Source of the DNA: Colwellia echini
GTDB lineage: Bacteria; Pseudomonadota; Gammaproteobacteria; Enterobacterales; Alteromonadaceae
DNA: 64,000 nt
Reading direction: 5' to 3'
Assembly: GCF_002843355.2 (NCBI RefSeq)
Contig: NZ_PJAI02000006.1
Span: 62,001-126,000, forward strand
A program made the position numbers and the translations under genes. Positions 1 to 8,537 of the stretch are shown one piece after another (the first letter of the stretch is position 1; the number at the start of each line of letters is the position of its first letter). The notes beneath the pieces were generated by a model, which did no database searches, was not told where the DNA came from, and worked only from the letters and a program-made list of their open reading frames with translations.

Positions 1-1488
1 GGTGGCGATCAAGTGCCACTAATTGCCGAAACAGGTGGTCAAAACTGTATGATTGTTGACTCGACAGCTTTGCCTGAACAGGTTGTTGATGATGTTATTT
101 CTTCTGGGTTTCAAAGTGCAGGTCAGCGTTGTTCGGCTTTACGTGTGTTGTTTTTACAAGAAGACATTGCCGATAATATTATTACTATGTTGCAAGGTGC
201 GTTAGCGGAATTACATATTGGCGATCCAGCTAAATTAAGTACTGATGTAGGACCTGTTATCGATAAAAAAGCCCTTAACGCATTAAATGAACATGCCGAT
301 TATATGAAGTCTCATGGTAAATTATTATACCAATGTGAGCTATCAGATGATGTGGTTGATGAGAATGGTCACTTTTTCTTTGCCCCTCGTTTGTATGAAA
401 TTTCTGATATTAGTGTATTAACCAAAGAAGTTTTTGGACCTTGTGTACACATTGTTCGCTTTAAAGGTAGCGAAATAGAAAATATTATCGATAAAATAAA
501 TGGTACTGGTTTTGGCTTAACTATGGGGATTCATACCCGTATAGAGCAACGAGCTATTGACTTAGCTAAGTTATCACGTGCTGGAAATATTTATGTTAAT
601 CGTAATATGATTGGTGCTATTGTTGGTGTACAACCTTTTGGAGGACGTGGTCTTTCTGGTACAGGTCCAAAAGCAGGAGGACCAAATTACTTAACACGTT
701 TAGTGAAAGAAAAAGCGACACCAGATGCGGATGCGTTTACTTTTTCACAAGCTAGTTTACCTAGCTTAATTGGTAATGCGGCAGATACAAAAGAAGCTAT
801 TCGTTTGTTAGATCAAGCCAGTAGCGCTGAGAAAGAATGGCGCTTAATCGACTTAAATACACGAATTTCGTGTGTTCGTCAGCTATTGGCTAAAATAGCT
901 CATGTAGAAATTGTTGAGGACTTAGCAGACAACCTTAACCGAACCTTAGCAACAGCACGATCTCAGCTTATTGATATAGAAAAACGTTTGAAAAAGCCAA
1001 AAGTTCTGCCGGGACCAACAGGTGAATCGAATAAAATATACTTAGAGAATCGCGGCAATGTAATTTGTTATGCGGATAAAGATGTCAGCTTTGACTTTTG
1101 GGTTTTATCTATTGTAACGGCATTAGCAACGGGCAATACCGTTATTGCTGTTGTATCTGATTTATTCTATCAAGAAGCGTTGGCCTTTAAAGCTAAGTTT
1201 GTTGCAACGGGTGCAGATGAACACGTATTTCAAGTGGCTAAATTATGTTATTTAGAAACTTTGTTAGAACACCCAGCTTTATCAGGTGTCGTTGTGGATA
1301 GTGGTTGCGAAAATAAGCACTATATCAGTGAAAAATTAGCACAACGTGACGGTGCTATTTTACCTGTGATCAGTTCTGAATATTTTGATAATTTAATTCA
1401 GCGTTTAATTACTGAAAAAACAATTAGTGTTGATACTACAGCTTCAGGTGGCAACACATCATTGATGACGCTTGTGGAAGAGGATTAA
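1..1488 (+). CDS. putA: Bifunctional proline dehydrogenase / P5C dehydrogenase, C-terminal part (cut by window edge)
   Basis: This is the 3' part of PutA, which oxidises proline to pyrroline-5-carboxylate and then to glutamate. The frame is open from base 1, so the proline dehydrogenase half lies outside the window. The visible part begins in the aldehyde dehydrogenase catalytic domain: an ETGGQN motif with its glutamate codon at 28-30, and the nucleophile in AGQRCSALR with its Cys codon at 130-132. The PFGGRGLSGTGPKAGGP stretch near 630-680 closes the ALDH fold. About 250 further residues form the C-terminal ALDH-like tail found in long PutA proteins. Family assignment is firm; whether the unseen N-terminus has a DNA-binding domain cannot be judged. 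Confidence 0.95.
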   Translation, partial: GGDQVPLIAETGGQNCMIVDSTALPEQVVDDVISSGFQSAGQRCSALRVLFLQEDIADNIITMLQGALAELHIGDPAKLSTDVGPVIDKKALNALNEHADYMKSHGKLLYQCELSDDVVDENGHFFFAPRLYEISDISVLTKEVFGPCVHIVRFKGSEIENIIDKINGTGFGLTMGIHTRIEQRAIDLAKLSRAGNIYVNRNMIGAIVGVQPFGGRGLSGTGPKAGGPNYLTRLVKEKATPDADAFTFSQASLPSLIGNAADTKEAIRLLDQASSAEKEWRLIDLNTRISCVRQLLAKIAHVEIVEDLADNLNRTLATARSQLIDIEKRLKKPKVLPGPTGESNKIYLENRGNVICYADKDVSFDFWVLSIVTALATGNTVIAVVSDLFYQEALAFKAKFVATGADEHVFQVAKLCYLETLLEHPALSGVVVDSGCENKHYISEKLAQRDGAILPVISSEYFDNLIQRLITEKTISVDTTASGGNTSLMTLVEED

Positions 1489-1613
1489 CGATTAACGAGT
1501 GTAGGTAATGTATTTATTAATGCGTTACCTGTTATCTTGTAAAAGATACTTTTTTTACTATATTTAAGGACTTATCTTTAACTCGTTTAACAATAAAAAC
1601 AACAAGGATGGCT

Positions 1614-2456
1614 ATGAACGCTCAAGATTATGCATTACAGGCTAATGGCTCATTCGCCTTACCCGACGCTTGTTTTAAAGTGAAAGCCTTAATGGCAGAT
1701 GTCAATTCAGAAATATCTGACTTTGCAGATGTTATCGGCGTTGATCCGTTCATGACTTCACGTTTGCTACAAATAGCAAACAGCGCTATTTATAGTTTCC
1801 CTGGGGAAATAAGTACTATATCTCGGGCGATAACTATTATTGGTACCCAGGCCATTTATACCATGATGTTAGTTGATGTTGCCGCTTCAGCGTTTAAACA
1901 TTTTGAGAATCAAGCGATTGACTTAAAACGTTTTTGGCGAATGAGTGTGTATTGTGGTTTAGCCGCTAAAAACCTCGCCATCAATGCTGGTATTCGTGAT
2001 ATTGAACGCTTATTTGTCGCGGGCTTATTACAAAATTTTGGTGAGTTACTGGTTGCCAAAATAACCCCTGAAATTGCGCAACAATGTGAGCACTATAATA
2101 AAAATCAGCTACCCTGGACAATACAAGAACAAACGTTAGGTTATACCTATACCGATATTTCTGCCGATTTATTACATATTTGGCAAATACCTGAAAAAAT
2201 TATCTTACCTATTCGTCATTTTAATGCCGCCTCTTCCATAGAAATTAATAAAGATGTTAAAATACTTAACTTAGCTTCACGGTTAGCTTTGATTGATAGT
2301 CATCCTAGTGAATTTAGTTATGAAGATGTTATTGATGAATCATTCTGTAAGATGTTAGGTTTTACAGTCGAAGACTTAAGACGAGCTGCTGAATTTGCCG
2401 AACAAGAAGCAACCAATATTTTAACTATTATGAATCCTAATCTTTTTTCAAAATAA
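1614..2456 (+). CDS. HDOD domain protein (paralogue 1)
   Basis: A roughly 280-residue protein that is essentially one HDOD domain, a non-catalytic relative of HD phosphohydrolases common in signalling proteins. The HDOD hallmarks are an N-terminal DPFMTSRLLQIANSAIY-type segment, the ISTISRAITIIG motif and a later LFVAGLLQNFGELLV helix where the HD metal ligands would be. ATG 1608 directly abuts the AAGG at 1604-1607, whereas ATG 1614 lies six bases from it, so 1614 is the better start. It follows putA by about 125 bp and is probably its own transcript. It is clearly related to the protein at 9531-10382. Target and partner are unknown. Confidence 0.85.
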   Translation: MNAQDYALQANGSFALPDACFKVKALMADVNSEISDFADVIGVDPFMTSRLLQIANSAIYSFPGEISTISRAITIIGTQAIYTMMLVDVAASAFKHFENQAIDLKRFWRMSVYCGLAAKNLAINAGIRDIERLFVAGLLQNFGELLVAKITPEIAQQCEHYNKNQLPWTIQEQTLGYTYTDISADLLHIWQIPEKIILPIRHFNAASSIEINKDVKILNLASRLALIDSHPSEFSYEDVIDESFCKMLGFTVEDLRRAAEFAEQEATNILTIMNPNLFSK

Positions 2457-2625
2457 TAATTATTTGCTATTCCTAACTAAATTTTTAACGCCATTGGCAT
2501 GGCGTGAACAAGGATTTAAAGACTTATCTCTTTTTTATTATAAATTTTTTAATGATTTTTAATAAATAACGAACACAAATTTAATAACTAACCACCATAA
2601 AAATAAGAATAGACAAAGGACAAAC
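2457..2625. other. Intergenic region with a short perfect hairpin
   Basis: The AT-rich gap between the HDOD gene and the symporter holds a perfect 7-bp inverted repeat, ACGCCAT at 2488-2494 and ATGGCGT at 2499-2505, with a TGGC loop. There is no T-run after it on the + strand, so it is not a standard terminator. It may structure the symporter leader. Confidence 0.4.
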
Positions 2626-4050
2626 ATGACAGCTTCTAGGGAGCATTTTAGCTCACGCATAGGTTTTATCTTAGCCGCCGCAGGCTCTGCTGTAGGCATT
2701 GGTAATTTAGTTGGCTTTCCTGTCAATGCAGCTAAAAATGGTGGTGGTGCCTTTTTATTAATGTACGCTCTGTTTGTATTTCTTATTTGTTTACCTGTGA
2801 TGATTGCTGAAATGGCGGTAGGGCGAAATACAGCAAAAGAGCCTGTAGGCGCATTTAAAACCTTAAGCCAAGGTAATAAACTTTGGGGAGCTGCTGGCTT
2901 ATTAGGTGTATTAACGCCGTTTATGATCGCTGTTTTTTATATGGTCATTACCGTGTGGATCTTCGGTTATATTGTGCTGACATTAATGGGCAAGCTTGAT
3001 TATTTAGCTAGTGGTGCAGGCTTTGGGGAGTTTATTAACAGCCCCTATTTATATGTAGCATTATTAGCCGTTGGTGGCATTGTAAGTTTTATTCTTGCCG
3101 CAGGGGTTAAAGAAGGCATTGAAAAAGCAGCTAAAACATTAATGCCCACTTTATTTGCTATGCTTATTGTTATGGTGATATTTGTGTTAACGCTTGATAA
3201 CGCCATGGCTGGGGTTCGATTTTTTTTAATACCAGATATTGCTAAGCTAACACCAAAAGTCGTCAACGGTGCGTTATCACAAGCCTTTTTCTCCTTGTCC
3301 TTAGGTATGGGGATTTTATTAACCTACGGATCGTATATTAACAAGCAAACTAATATACCTAATTCAGCCAAGTTAGTTGCTATTACAGATACTGGCGTAG
3401 CATTTATTGCAGGTCTAATGATTTTACCTGCTGTGTTCTCATTTAACCCAGCTATTAATCCAAGTGAATTGAGTGATAGTTCAGTATCATTAATATTTAC
3501 TTTTTTGCCTAAAATATTTTTAGCACTACAAGCCTCGCTCGGTTATGTTGGTGCGAGTGCTGTAGCTACTTTCTTTTTCTTATTAGTCTTTTTTGCTGCA
3601 ATTACCTCGTTAGTGTCAATTATTGAAGTACCCGTGTCTTATTTAGTAACTGAAAAAAATCATAGCCGTAAAAAAGCATTGAGTTATTTAACCGTAACAG
3701 CAGGAATTTTAACTTTATTTGCAACAGCCTCTTTTGGTATGGTTGCTTTTTTTACAGAATTTACTTTTTATGCCGGCGGCACAAAATCGTTTTTTGATGT
3801 GATCTATGATGTGTTCTACGATACTATTTTACCGCTGAATGGATTCTTATTGTGTATCTTTGTTAGTTATCGCTGGAAGCGTAAGCAACTATCTGAAGAG
3901 TTAAGTATTGGCAACGAAAATTATAAAGGCTCGTGGGTAGAAAAATATATTAACTTTTCGTTAGGTACATTTATACCTGTTATCGTATTACTTATTTTTA
4001 TTAATACCATTGCAACTAAGTTTTTTGCTATTAGTCTCTTTGGCCTGTAG
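2626..4050 (+). CDS. Sodium-dependent transporter of the NSS (neurotransmitter:sodium symporter) family
   Basis: A 474-residue inner-membrane protein with about eleven to twelve hydrophobic segments, the usual size of bacterial NSS proteins. The first membrane helix carries GSAVGIGNLVGFP, the unwound, glycine-rich Na+ and substrate binding stretch of LeuT-type carriers, followed by NGGGAFLLMY. The family imports amino acids or related solutes with sodium; the substrate cannot be told from sequence. The start has a good AAAGGA site seven bases upstream. The gene stands alone, with the methyltransferase gene following about 65 bp later. Confidence 0.93.
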   Translation: MTASREHFSSRIGFILAAAGSAVGIGNLVGFPVNAAKNGGGAFLLMYALFVFLICLPVMIAEMAVGRNTAKEPVGAFKTLSQGNKLWGAAGLLGVLTPFMIAVFYMVITVWIFGYIVLTLMGKLDYLASGAGFGEFINSPYLYVALLAVGGIVSFILAAGVKEGIEKAAKTLMPTLFAMLIVMVIFVLTLDNAMAGVRFFLIPDIAKLTPKVVNGALSQAFFSLSLGMGILLTYGSYINKQTNIPNSAKLVAITDTGVAFIAGLMILPAVFSFNPAINPSELSDSSVSLIFTFLPKIFLALQASLGYVGASAVATFFFLLVFFAAITSLVSIIEVPVSYLVTEKNHSRKKALSYLTVTAGILTLFATASFGMVAFFTEFTFYAGGTKSFFDVIYDVFYDTILPLNGFLLCIFVSYRWKRKQLSEELSIGNENYKGSWVEKYINFSLGTFIPVIVLLIFINTIATKFFAISLFGL

Positions 4051-4116
4051 CGTACTTTCTTTCTGCTGATTTACTATTTGCCCATTTATATTAGCCCATT
4101 TATTATTAGACAAACC

Positions 4117-5016
4117 ATGATCGAACATATTACCAGTACAGACTTTACCGATGCTCAACGATTATTTCATGGTCGAGGTCATGCATACCCAAAGTTAAAC
4201 CATGTGAATGTTGACTGGTTATCACCTGTTATTCTTATTACCTTATATCAAGCTGTTGACTCTGAATGGCTTATTGAGCAGGCAACAGCCTTAAAGTCTT
4301 TAATTAAAGAGTGCAGCTCAGTACAAGTTCAGCATCGTTATGAAAAGTTTGCACCAACTGAAGTGTTAATTGGCGACGCAATAGCTCACACTATTGTCAG
4401 TGAACAAGGGCTTAACTATCACATTGAGTTTGGTAAGGCGCAAAATAGCGGTTTGTTTTTAGATATGCGTAATGGGCGTTCATGGTTACGTGCGCACTCA
4501 GCAGATAAAAATGTATTGAACCTGTTTGCTTATACTTGTGCTTTTTCTTTAAACGCCATTGCTGGCGGTGCGAGTAAAGCGGTGAATATTGATTTAAGTA
4601 AAGCGTCGTTAAGTAAAGGACGAGAAAATCATCAACTTAATGAGTTAGCCAAAAAGCAGGGTAAACAGGTTGTGTTTGAAGGTGTCGATATCTTTAAATC
4701 AAACAGTCGTATTAAAAAATATGGCCCTTATGATATTTTAGTATGCGATCCGCCATCCTTTCAAAAGGGTAGTGTTAATATTGAACGAGATTACGCAAAA
4801 ATAATCCGTCGTATTCCACAGTGGATGAACCCCGGCGCAAAATTAATGTTATGTTTAAATTCCCCTGATTTAGATGCTGACTTTTTAAAAGCGGAAGTAG
4901 CGCGCGAATGTCCAGATTGTCATTTTGAACAACGCCTTGATAACCCTGATGCATTTAAAGAGGCGCATGCGGGTAAAGGATTAAAAGTATTAATATTTAC
5001 TTATCAGCCTAACTAA
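4117..5016 (+). CDS. Class I SAM-dependent methyltransferase, RlmI/RlmK-like (COG1092 type)
   Basis: A 299-residue Rossmann-fold methyltransferase. Visible motifs are VLNLFAYTCAFSLNAIAGGA (SAM-binding motif I), VNIDLSKASL (motif II acidic end) and DILVCDPPSFQKG, the DPPSF catalytic motif of the RlmI/RlmK family that makes m5C or related marks on 23S rRNA. The N-terminal PUA domain of RlmI is absent, so the true substrate is unclear. The open frame runs upstream to a TTG at 4078, but ATG 4117 begins a normal-looking protein and is preferred. Its stop codon directly abuts the stop of the convergent ligase gene. Confidence 0.8.
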   Translation: MIEHITSTDFTDAQRLFHGRGHAYPKLNHVNVDWLSPVILITLYQAVDSEWLIEQATALKSLIKECSSVQVQHRYEKFAPTEVLIGDAIAHTIVSEQGLNYHIEFGKAQNSGLFLDMRNGRSWLRAHSADKNVLNLFAYTCAFSLNAIAGGASKAVNIDLSKASLSKGRENHQLNELAKKQGKQVVFEGVDIFKSNSRIKKYGPYDILVCDPPSFQKGSVNIERDYAKIIRRIPQWMNPGAKLMLCLNSPDLDADFLKAEVARECPDCHFEQRLDNPDAFKEAHAGKGLKVLIFTYQPN

Positions 5017-5973
5017 TTATTCCAAAGTTCTAACCCGCCAAAATCGAGCAAATCTTGGAATACCTGCATCGGTTAATCCATTATATTTAAAGGTAATGAG
5101 CGTGCCTATTTCTGGTGGGTTAGCCCGTTCACTATCACTAAAGCCACTGCCGATTTTAAAAACAATGCCATCTATTGTTTCTACTTCAAGTGCGCCAAGC
5201 TGGCCTTGGTATTTACCTTTACCTTCAGTGTGAGCAATAACTATAGCTTCAGCATCTTGATGCTTTTTTAGTTTCATCAATGCTGTATTTCGTCCCTCTT
5301 TATAATAAGCATTAGCACGGTGCAACATTAACCCTTCACCGTTGGCATTAATTACTTGTGTCAGCTTTAGCTCTAGCTCCTCATTATTAAGTACTTTTAC
5401 CTGATTTATCATACCTAGGTAGAGAGAAGGGGCTTTTTTTAATAAAGCCTGCATTTGGAGTACTCTAGCATTAAAGTTACCGTTAAATTCGGGCAGGTCA
5501 AACATCATAAAACGCACATTTTGCCAACAACTTGTACTTTTATTTTCATCAGCTTGCTGCTTACTGACGCATGACATCAGGCTTTGAAATTTTCCTCGTG
5601 CAATCCATAGTTCGCCATCTATAGGGGTAATAGGCCATTTGTTAGTAAACCAAGTTGGGCTTTGAATTAAATTACCTTGGCGAGTCATTAGTTTTTCACC
5701 ATCCCAGTAACCTCGTACACCATCTAATTTTTCAGAGATAAAATATTGACTGATATCGTCAACTGCTTGGTATTCCACCCCATGTTGGATATTGGGCTTT
5801 ATTTCATGGTTAATAATATCATTAGCAACGTTATAACTACTTTGTTCAATATTTTGAGAAGCATTAGAATCTATATATTTATCAGTAGATTGAATAGACA
5901 TTGTTGCAGTTAAAGACCAGCTTAACGCGAGTGTTACAAGAAATAATATTGATATAAAAATTTTTTTCATCAC
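5017..5973 (-). CDS. ligE: ATP-dependent DNA ligase with signal peptide (Lig E type)
   Basis: A 318-residue minimal ATP-dependent DNA ligase, separate from the essential NAD-dependent LigA. A hydrophobic leader (about residues 4-24) looks like a signal peptide, as in the Lig E group thought to act in the periplasm. The nucleotidyltransferase core has motif I EKLDGVRG with the AMP-accepting Lys82, DGELW (motif III), EGLMLHR (motif IV) and LMKLKKHQDAEAIV (motif V). A short OB-fold follows, with GALEVETIDGIVFKIGSGFSD. There is no extra DNA-binding domain, which is typical for Lig E. The gene is monocistronic and convergent with the methyltransferase, with no bases between the stops. Role in DNA uptake or biofilm DNA repair is a family-level proposal. 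Confidence 0.9.
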   Translation of the reverse strand: MMKKIFISILFLVTLALSWSLTATMSIQSTDKYIDSNASQNIEQSSYNVANDIINHEIKPNIQHGVEYQAVDDISQYFISEKLDGVRGYWDGEKLMTRQGNLIQSPTWFTNKWPITPIDGELWIARGKFQSLMSCVSKQQADENKSTSCWQNVRFMMFDLPEFNGNFNARVLQMQALLKKAPSLYLGMINQVKVLNNEELELKLTQVINANGEGLMLHRANAYYKEGRNTALMKLKKHQDAEAIVIAHTEGKGKYQGQLGALEVETIDGIVFKIGSGFSDSERANPPEIGTLITFKYNGLTDAGIPRFARFWRVRTLE

Positions 5974-6118
5974 GTACCTCCATGTGAGTGATGTTTGGTA
6001 ATTATATTAATCCTAGTCTATATTTTAAAAATCGACAGCTTAAATTCTATGGAAAGAATTTAGCTCAATGAGGTCTCTACTTATTTAATTGTAGGGATCA
6101 ATTTCGGCAAGGATTGCT

Positions 6119-6685
6119 ATGATGAAAAAAATTACATCGTTGGTATTTTTAACTTCACTCTTACTTCTGTTGCTTCTCAGTTACAGCACTTCGTCTTTGG
6201 CAAAAAAGCGTTGTAAACCTTTTCAAAAAAAACTACATAATATTCAAGCGATGCAACGAAGTGCATATTCACTTAAACGCGGTCATAGTTTACGTGCTAA
6301 AGAAGATAAAGCGAGAGACAAATGGTGGCAATGTGAGAAGCTTTCCTTAGCGAAATTCAATGCTAAATATGGCATTAAAAAGCAGCAAGCAAAGAAAAGT
6401 AAAAAGCAAGCTAATGAAAATAAAGTAGTTAAAAGTAAAAGTAGACAAAAATCGACAGGAAAAAAATATAAAGCACCAACCTATTCACAACCTAGGGTAA
6501 CGTTTAATCAAACTAGCGAAATTGTCATTCGCTCAAGATATCAAGGAGATAAACAATTAGCTTGGTTGGATTTTTATACGCTTCCGGTTAAATGCAAGCA
6601 ACCTAAAACAATATCTGATTTTGCTTATTGTAATGAGCACAAAAGACAGCAACAAAGCGAGTTTGATAAAAGCTATTCAAAGTGA
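6119..6685 (+). CDS. Secreted, very basic hypothetical protein
   Basis: I do not recognise this 188-residue protein. It starts with a strong signal peptide (MMKK followed by about 20 hydrophobic residues) ending near SLAKKRC. The mature part is extremely lysine- and arginine-rich, with a low-complexity Lys/Gln/Ser segment at about residues 80-120. It has five cysteines, in RCK, WQCEK, VKCKQ and AYCNEH settings plus the early RC region, so disulfides are possible outside the cytoplasm. AAGGA at 6109-6113 serves either of two adjacent ATGs (6119, 6122). It is divergent from the ligase gene with about 145 bp between, and has no operon partner. A nucleic-acid or envelope-polymer binding role would fit the charge but is a guess. 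Confidence 0.65.
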   Translation: MMKKITSLVFLTSLLLLLLLSYSTSSLAKKRCKPFQKKLHNIQAMQRSAYSLKRGHSLRAKEDKARDKWWQCEKLSLAKFNAKYGIKKQQAKKSKKQANENKVVKSKSRQKSTGKKYKAPTYSQPRVTFNQTSEIVIRSRYQGDKQLAWLDFYTLPVKCKQPKTISDFAYCNEHKRQQQSEFDKSYSK

Positions 6686-6830
6686 GATAAGTTGTAAAAA
6701 GAGGTAAGTTTACAACAAGAGTTATTACTAGTAGCGATAGGTAAATTAATAATGAAAGTTAAAGTGACGGTATTAACCTAATGTTAGTCTAGCAAGGCAA
6801 CTATGTTTAACCTTGCTAGAGTCATAAAAA

Positions 6831-7538
6831 TTAAGCTTTATAGTTAGCTTTACTTTCGCGATATTCATTAACCATGCTATCAATAACTTCTTGTTCATAA
6901 GAGCGTAAGCCACTTAATAACATGTGCTTTTTACCGTGCCCAATAACTTCATCGCCAGATAATAAGTCAAACTCAAGCCATGCATCACCACGTTTCCCCT
7001 CTATTGTTAAACTTGTTTTAGAAAGCTTCAAAGTAACTGATTTAGCGTCTAAAGTATGTAAATCAATAGACATTGATTGGTACATAATCATCGGACGTGC
7101 AGGGTTTATCATCACACTATTATCAAACATTAATTTAACTAAAATATCAGGGAATGTGTGACCAGAAAAATCAACATAGGCTTTAGTTAATGCATTGATA
7201 AGCTCAGGATTATGAGTTGCTTCACCACTAACGCTAACGTTTAAGTAAGTTTTATCATTGTCATCTTTAATATCAAAACTGTTATCAATTTTTTGTGGAA
7301 AAGTAAGCGCAATATTATCATTTACCATACCTGAGAAATCGAAGGTCATTTTTTTGTGAAGACCTGATTTAGCGATGATGATTGAAAATAGTAAATCGCC
7401 CGGAACGCAAAAACGTTTAGCATCAATATTATGCAGTGGGTTAAAATCATCAGCTACTTGTTTAGCAAAGTCACTACCTTGCTCACGGGTAAAGCTGATT
7501 TTATCAGCGTTAATAGGACAGTATTTTTCAATAAACAT
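6831..7538 (-). CDS. DUF3581 family protein, hotdog-fold-like
   Basis: A 235-residue cytoplasmic protein matching the uncharacterised DUF3581 family known from marine Gammaproteobacteria such as Shewanella and Vibrio. The N-terminal DFNPLHNIDAKRFCVPGDLLF stretch resembles the substrate helix of MaoC-type hotdog hydratases (D-x-N-x-x-H), and the second half again has a hotdog-like strand pattern. It is therefore probably a double-hotdog, acyl-thioester-binding protein, but no reaction is established. There is no signal peptide. It is convergent with the basic secreted protein and is not in an operon. Confidence 0.75.
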   Translation of the reverse strand: MFIEKYCPINADKISFTREQGSDFAKQVADDFNPLHNIDAKRFCVPGDLLFSIIIAKSGLHKKMTFDFSGMVNDNIALTFPQKIDNSFDIKDDNDKTYLNVSVSGEATHNPELINALTKAYVDFSGHTFPDILVKLMFDNSVMINPARPMIMYQSMSIDLHTLDAKSVTLKLSKTSLTIEGKRGDAWLEFDLLSGDEVIGHGKKHMLLSGLRSYEQEVIDSMVNEYRESKANYKA

Positions 7539-7670
7539 GCTTGAGTTGGCTCTTGAGTGGCATTAGTGTCATTCTATTTTTAATAAAATGCGTTCGATCC
7601 CGGCATTCTAACAGCACTTGCCTGTTAAATCGAAATAAAGTGACTTTATATTAACTGAGCAGACCTGTTA

Positions 7671-7976
7671 TTAAGCTTGATAATCGTTTATCAATTGTTC
7701 TTTTTTGAGTTTAGTTAGATGCCGAATTTCATATTCTCGTTTACATGCGATACTTTTATTTTCGGCTTGCTCTAGGTATGCCAAAGTTACTGGTCGTCTT
7801 GCTCGGGTATATTTTGCACCTAGTTTACTGTTATTATGCTCATCAACGCGACGTGTTATATCAGTGGTTACCCCAGCATATAAGCTATTATCGTTACACC
7901 GTAAAAAATAAACCCACCAAGTGCTAATCTTGTTTTTACTGGTGTTGCTTTTACTGGCTGTGCTCTGTTTTGTCAT
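7671..7976 (-). CDS. GIY-YIG domain endonuclease-like protein (YhbQ type)
   Basis: A single-domain GIY-YIG protein. The core reads WWVYFLRCNDNSLYAGVT, then RRVDEHN, RARRPVTLAY and ACKREYEIRHLTK, matching the YhbQ/UPF0213 group, which has structure-specific or single-strand nuclease activity in some members. The longest frame begins at a TTG at 8051 and would add a hydrophobic leader. The first ATG (7976) gives a 101-residue protein of the usual family length and avoids overlap with arfB, so it is chosen. The two genes diverge, with about 60 bp between their starts. The catalytic Tyr, Arg and Glu of the fold all appear present. Confidence 0.85.
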   Translation of the reverse strand: MTKQSTASKSNTSKNKISTWWVYFLRCNDNSLYAGVTTDITRRVDEHNNSKLGAKYTRARRPVTLAYLEQAENKSIACKREYEIRHLTKLKKEQLINDYQA

Positions 7977-8035
7977 AATGCGCGTAGATATAATGAATAT
8001 CGCAAAGAATAAAGTTAAACGAATGGTAATTAAAA

Positions 8036-8449
8036 GTGCTTGAGATATCAAATAATGTCAGTTTAGCTGCTTGGGAAATAGAGCTTACGGGTATAAGAGC
8101 TACCGGTAACGGCGGACAAAGAGTAAATAAAGTAGAAACTGCGATACATTTACGGTTTGATATTAACCGTTCAACATTACCTGCTATTTACAAAGAGCGT
8201 TTGTTAAAATTGTCTGATAGTCGTATTTCTAGTGATGGTATTATTATCATTAAAGCACAATCGTATAGAACCCAATCGATGAATAAAGATGATGCATTAG
8301 AACGTCTTAAAGAGTTAATAGTCTCGGCCATGGTAATTCAAAAAAAACGTCGCCCAACAAAGCCAACCAAAGGCTCAGTACAAAGGCGATTAACTAGTAA
8401 ATCTAATAGAAAAGATGTAAAACAAACACGAAAAAAAGTACAGTTTTAG
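8036..8449 (+). CDS. arfB: Alternative ribosome-rescue factor / peptidyl-tRNA hydrolase
   Basis: A 137-residue ArfB (YaeJ) homologue, close to the usual 140. It releases peptidyl-tRNA from ribosomes stalled on truncated mRNA. The GGQ catalytic loop is in ATGNGGQRVNKVETAIHLRF. The lysine- and arginine-rich C-terminal tail (KKRRPTKPTKG to the end) is the part that enters the empty mRNA channel. The start is GTG at 8036, chosen because it yields the family N-terminus MLEISNNVSL; no strong ribosome-binding site is seen. The gene is divergent from the GIY-YIG gene. Confidence 0.9.
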   Translation: MLEISNNVSLAAWEIELTGIRATGNGGQRVNKVETAIHLRFDINRSTLPAIYKERLLKLSDSRISSDGIIIIKAQSYRTQSMNKDDALERLKELIVSAMVIQKKRRPTKPTKGSVQRRLTSKSNRKDVKQTRKKVQF

Positions 8450-8537
8450 TGTTATATGCCGTTAATAAGGTATATCCATGCTAAAACATCTCCTGATATA
8501 AAAACGAAGAATAAATGTAATAGAGAGCAATACAAAC

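Noticed and set aside
7590-7610. GTTCGATCCCGGC, resembling a tRNA T-loop
   Set aside because: No acceptor stem, anticodon arm or D-arm can be built around it on either strand; at best a chance match or tiny tRNA fragment.
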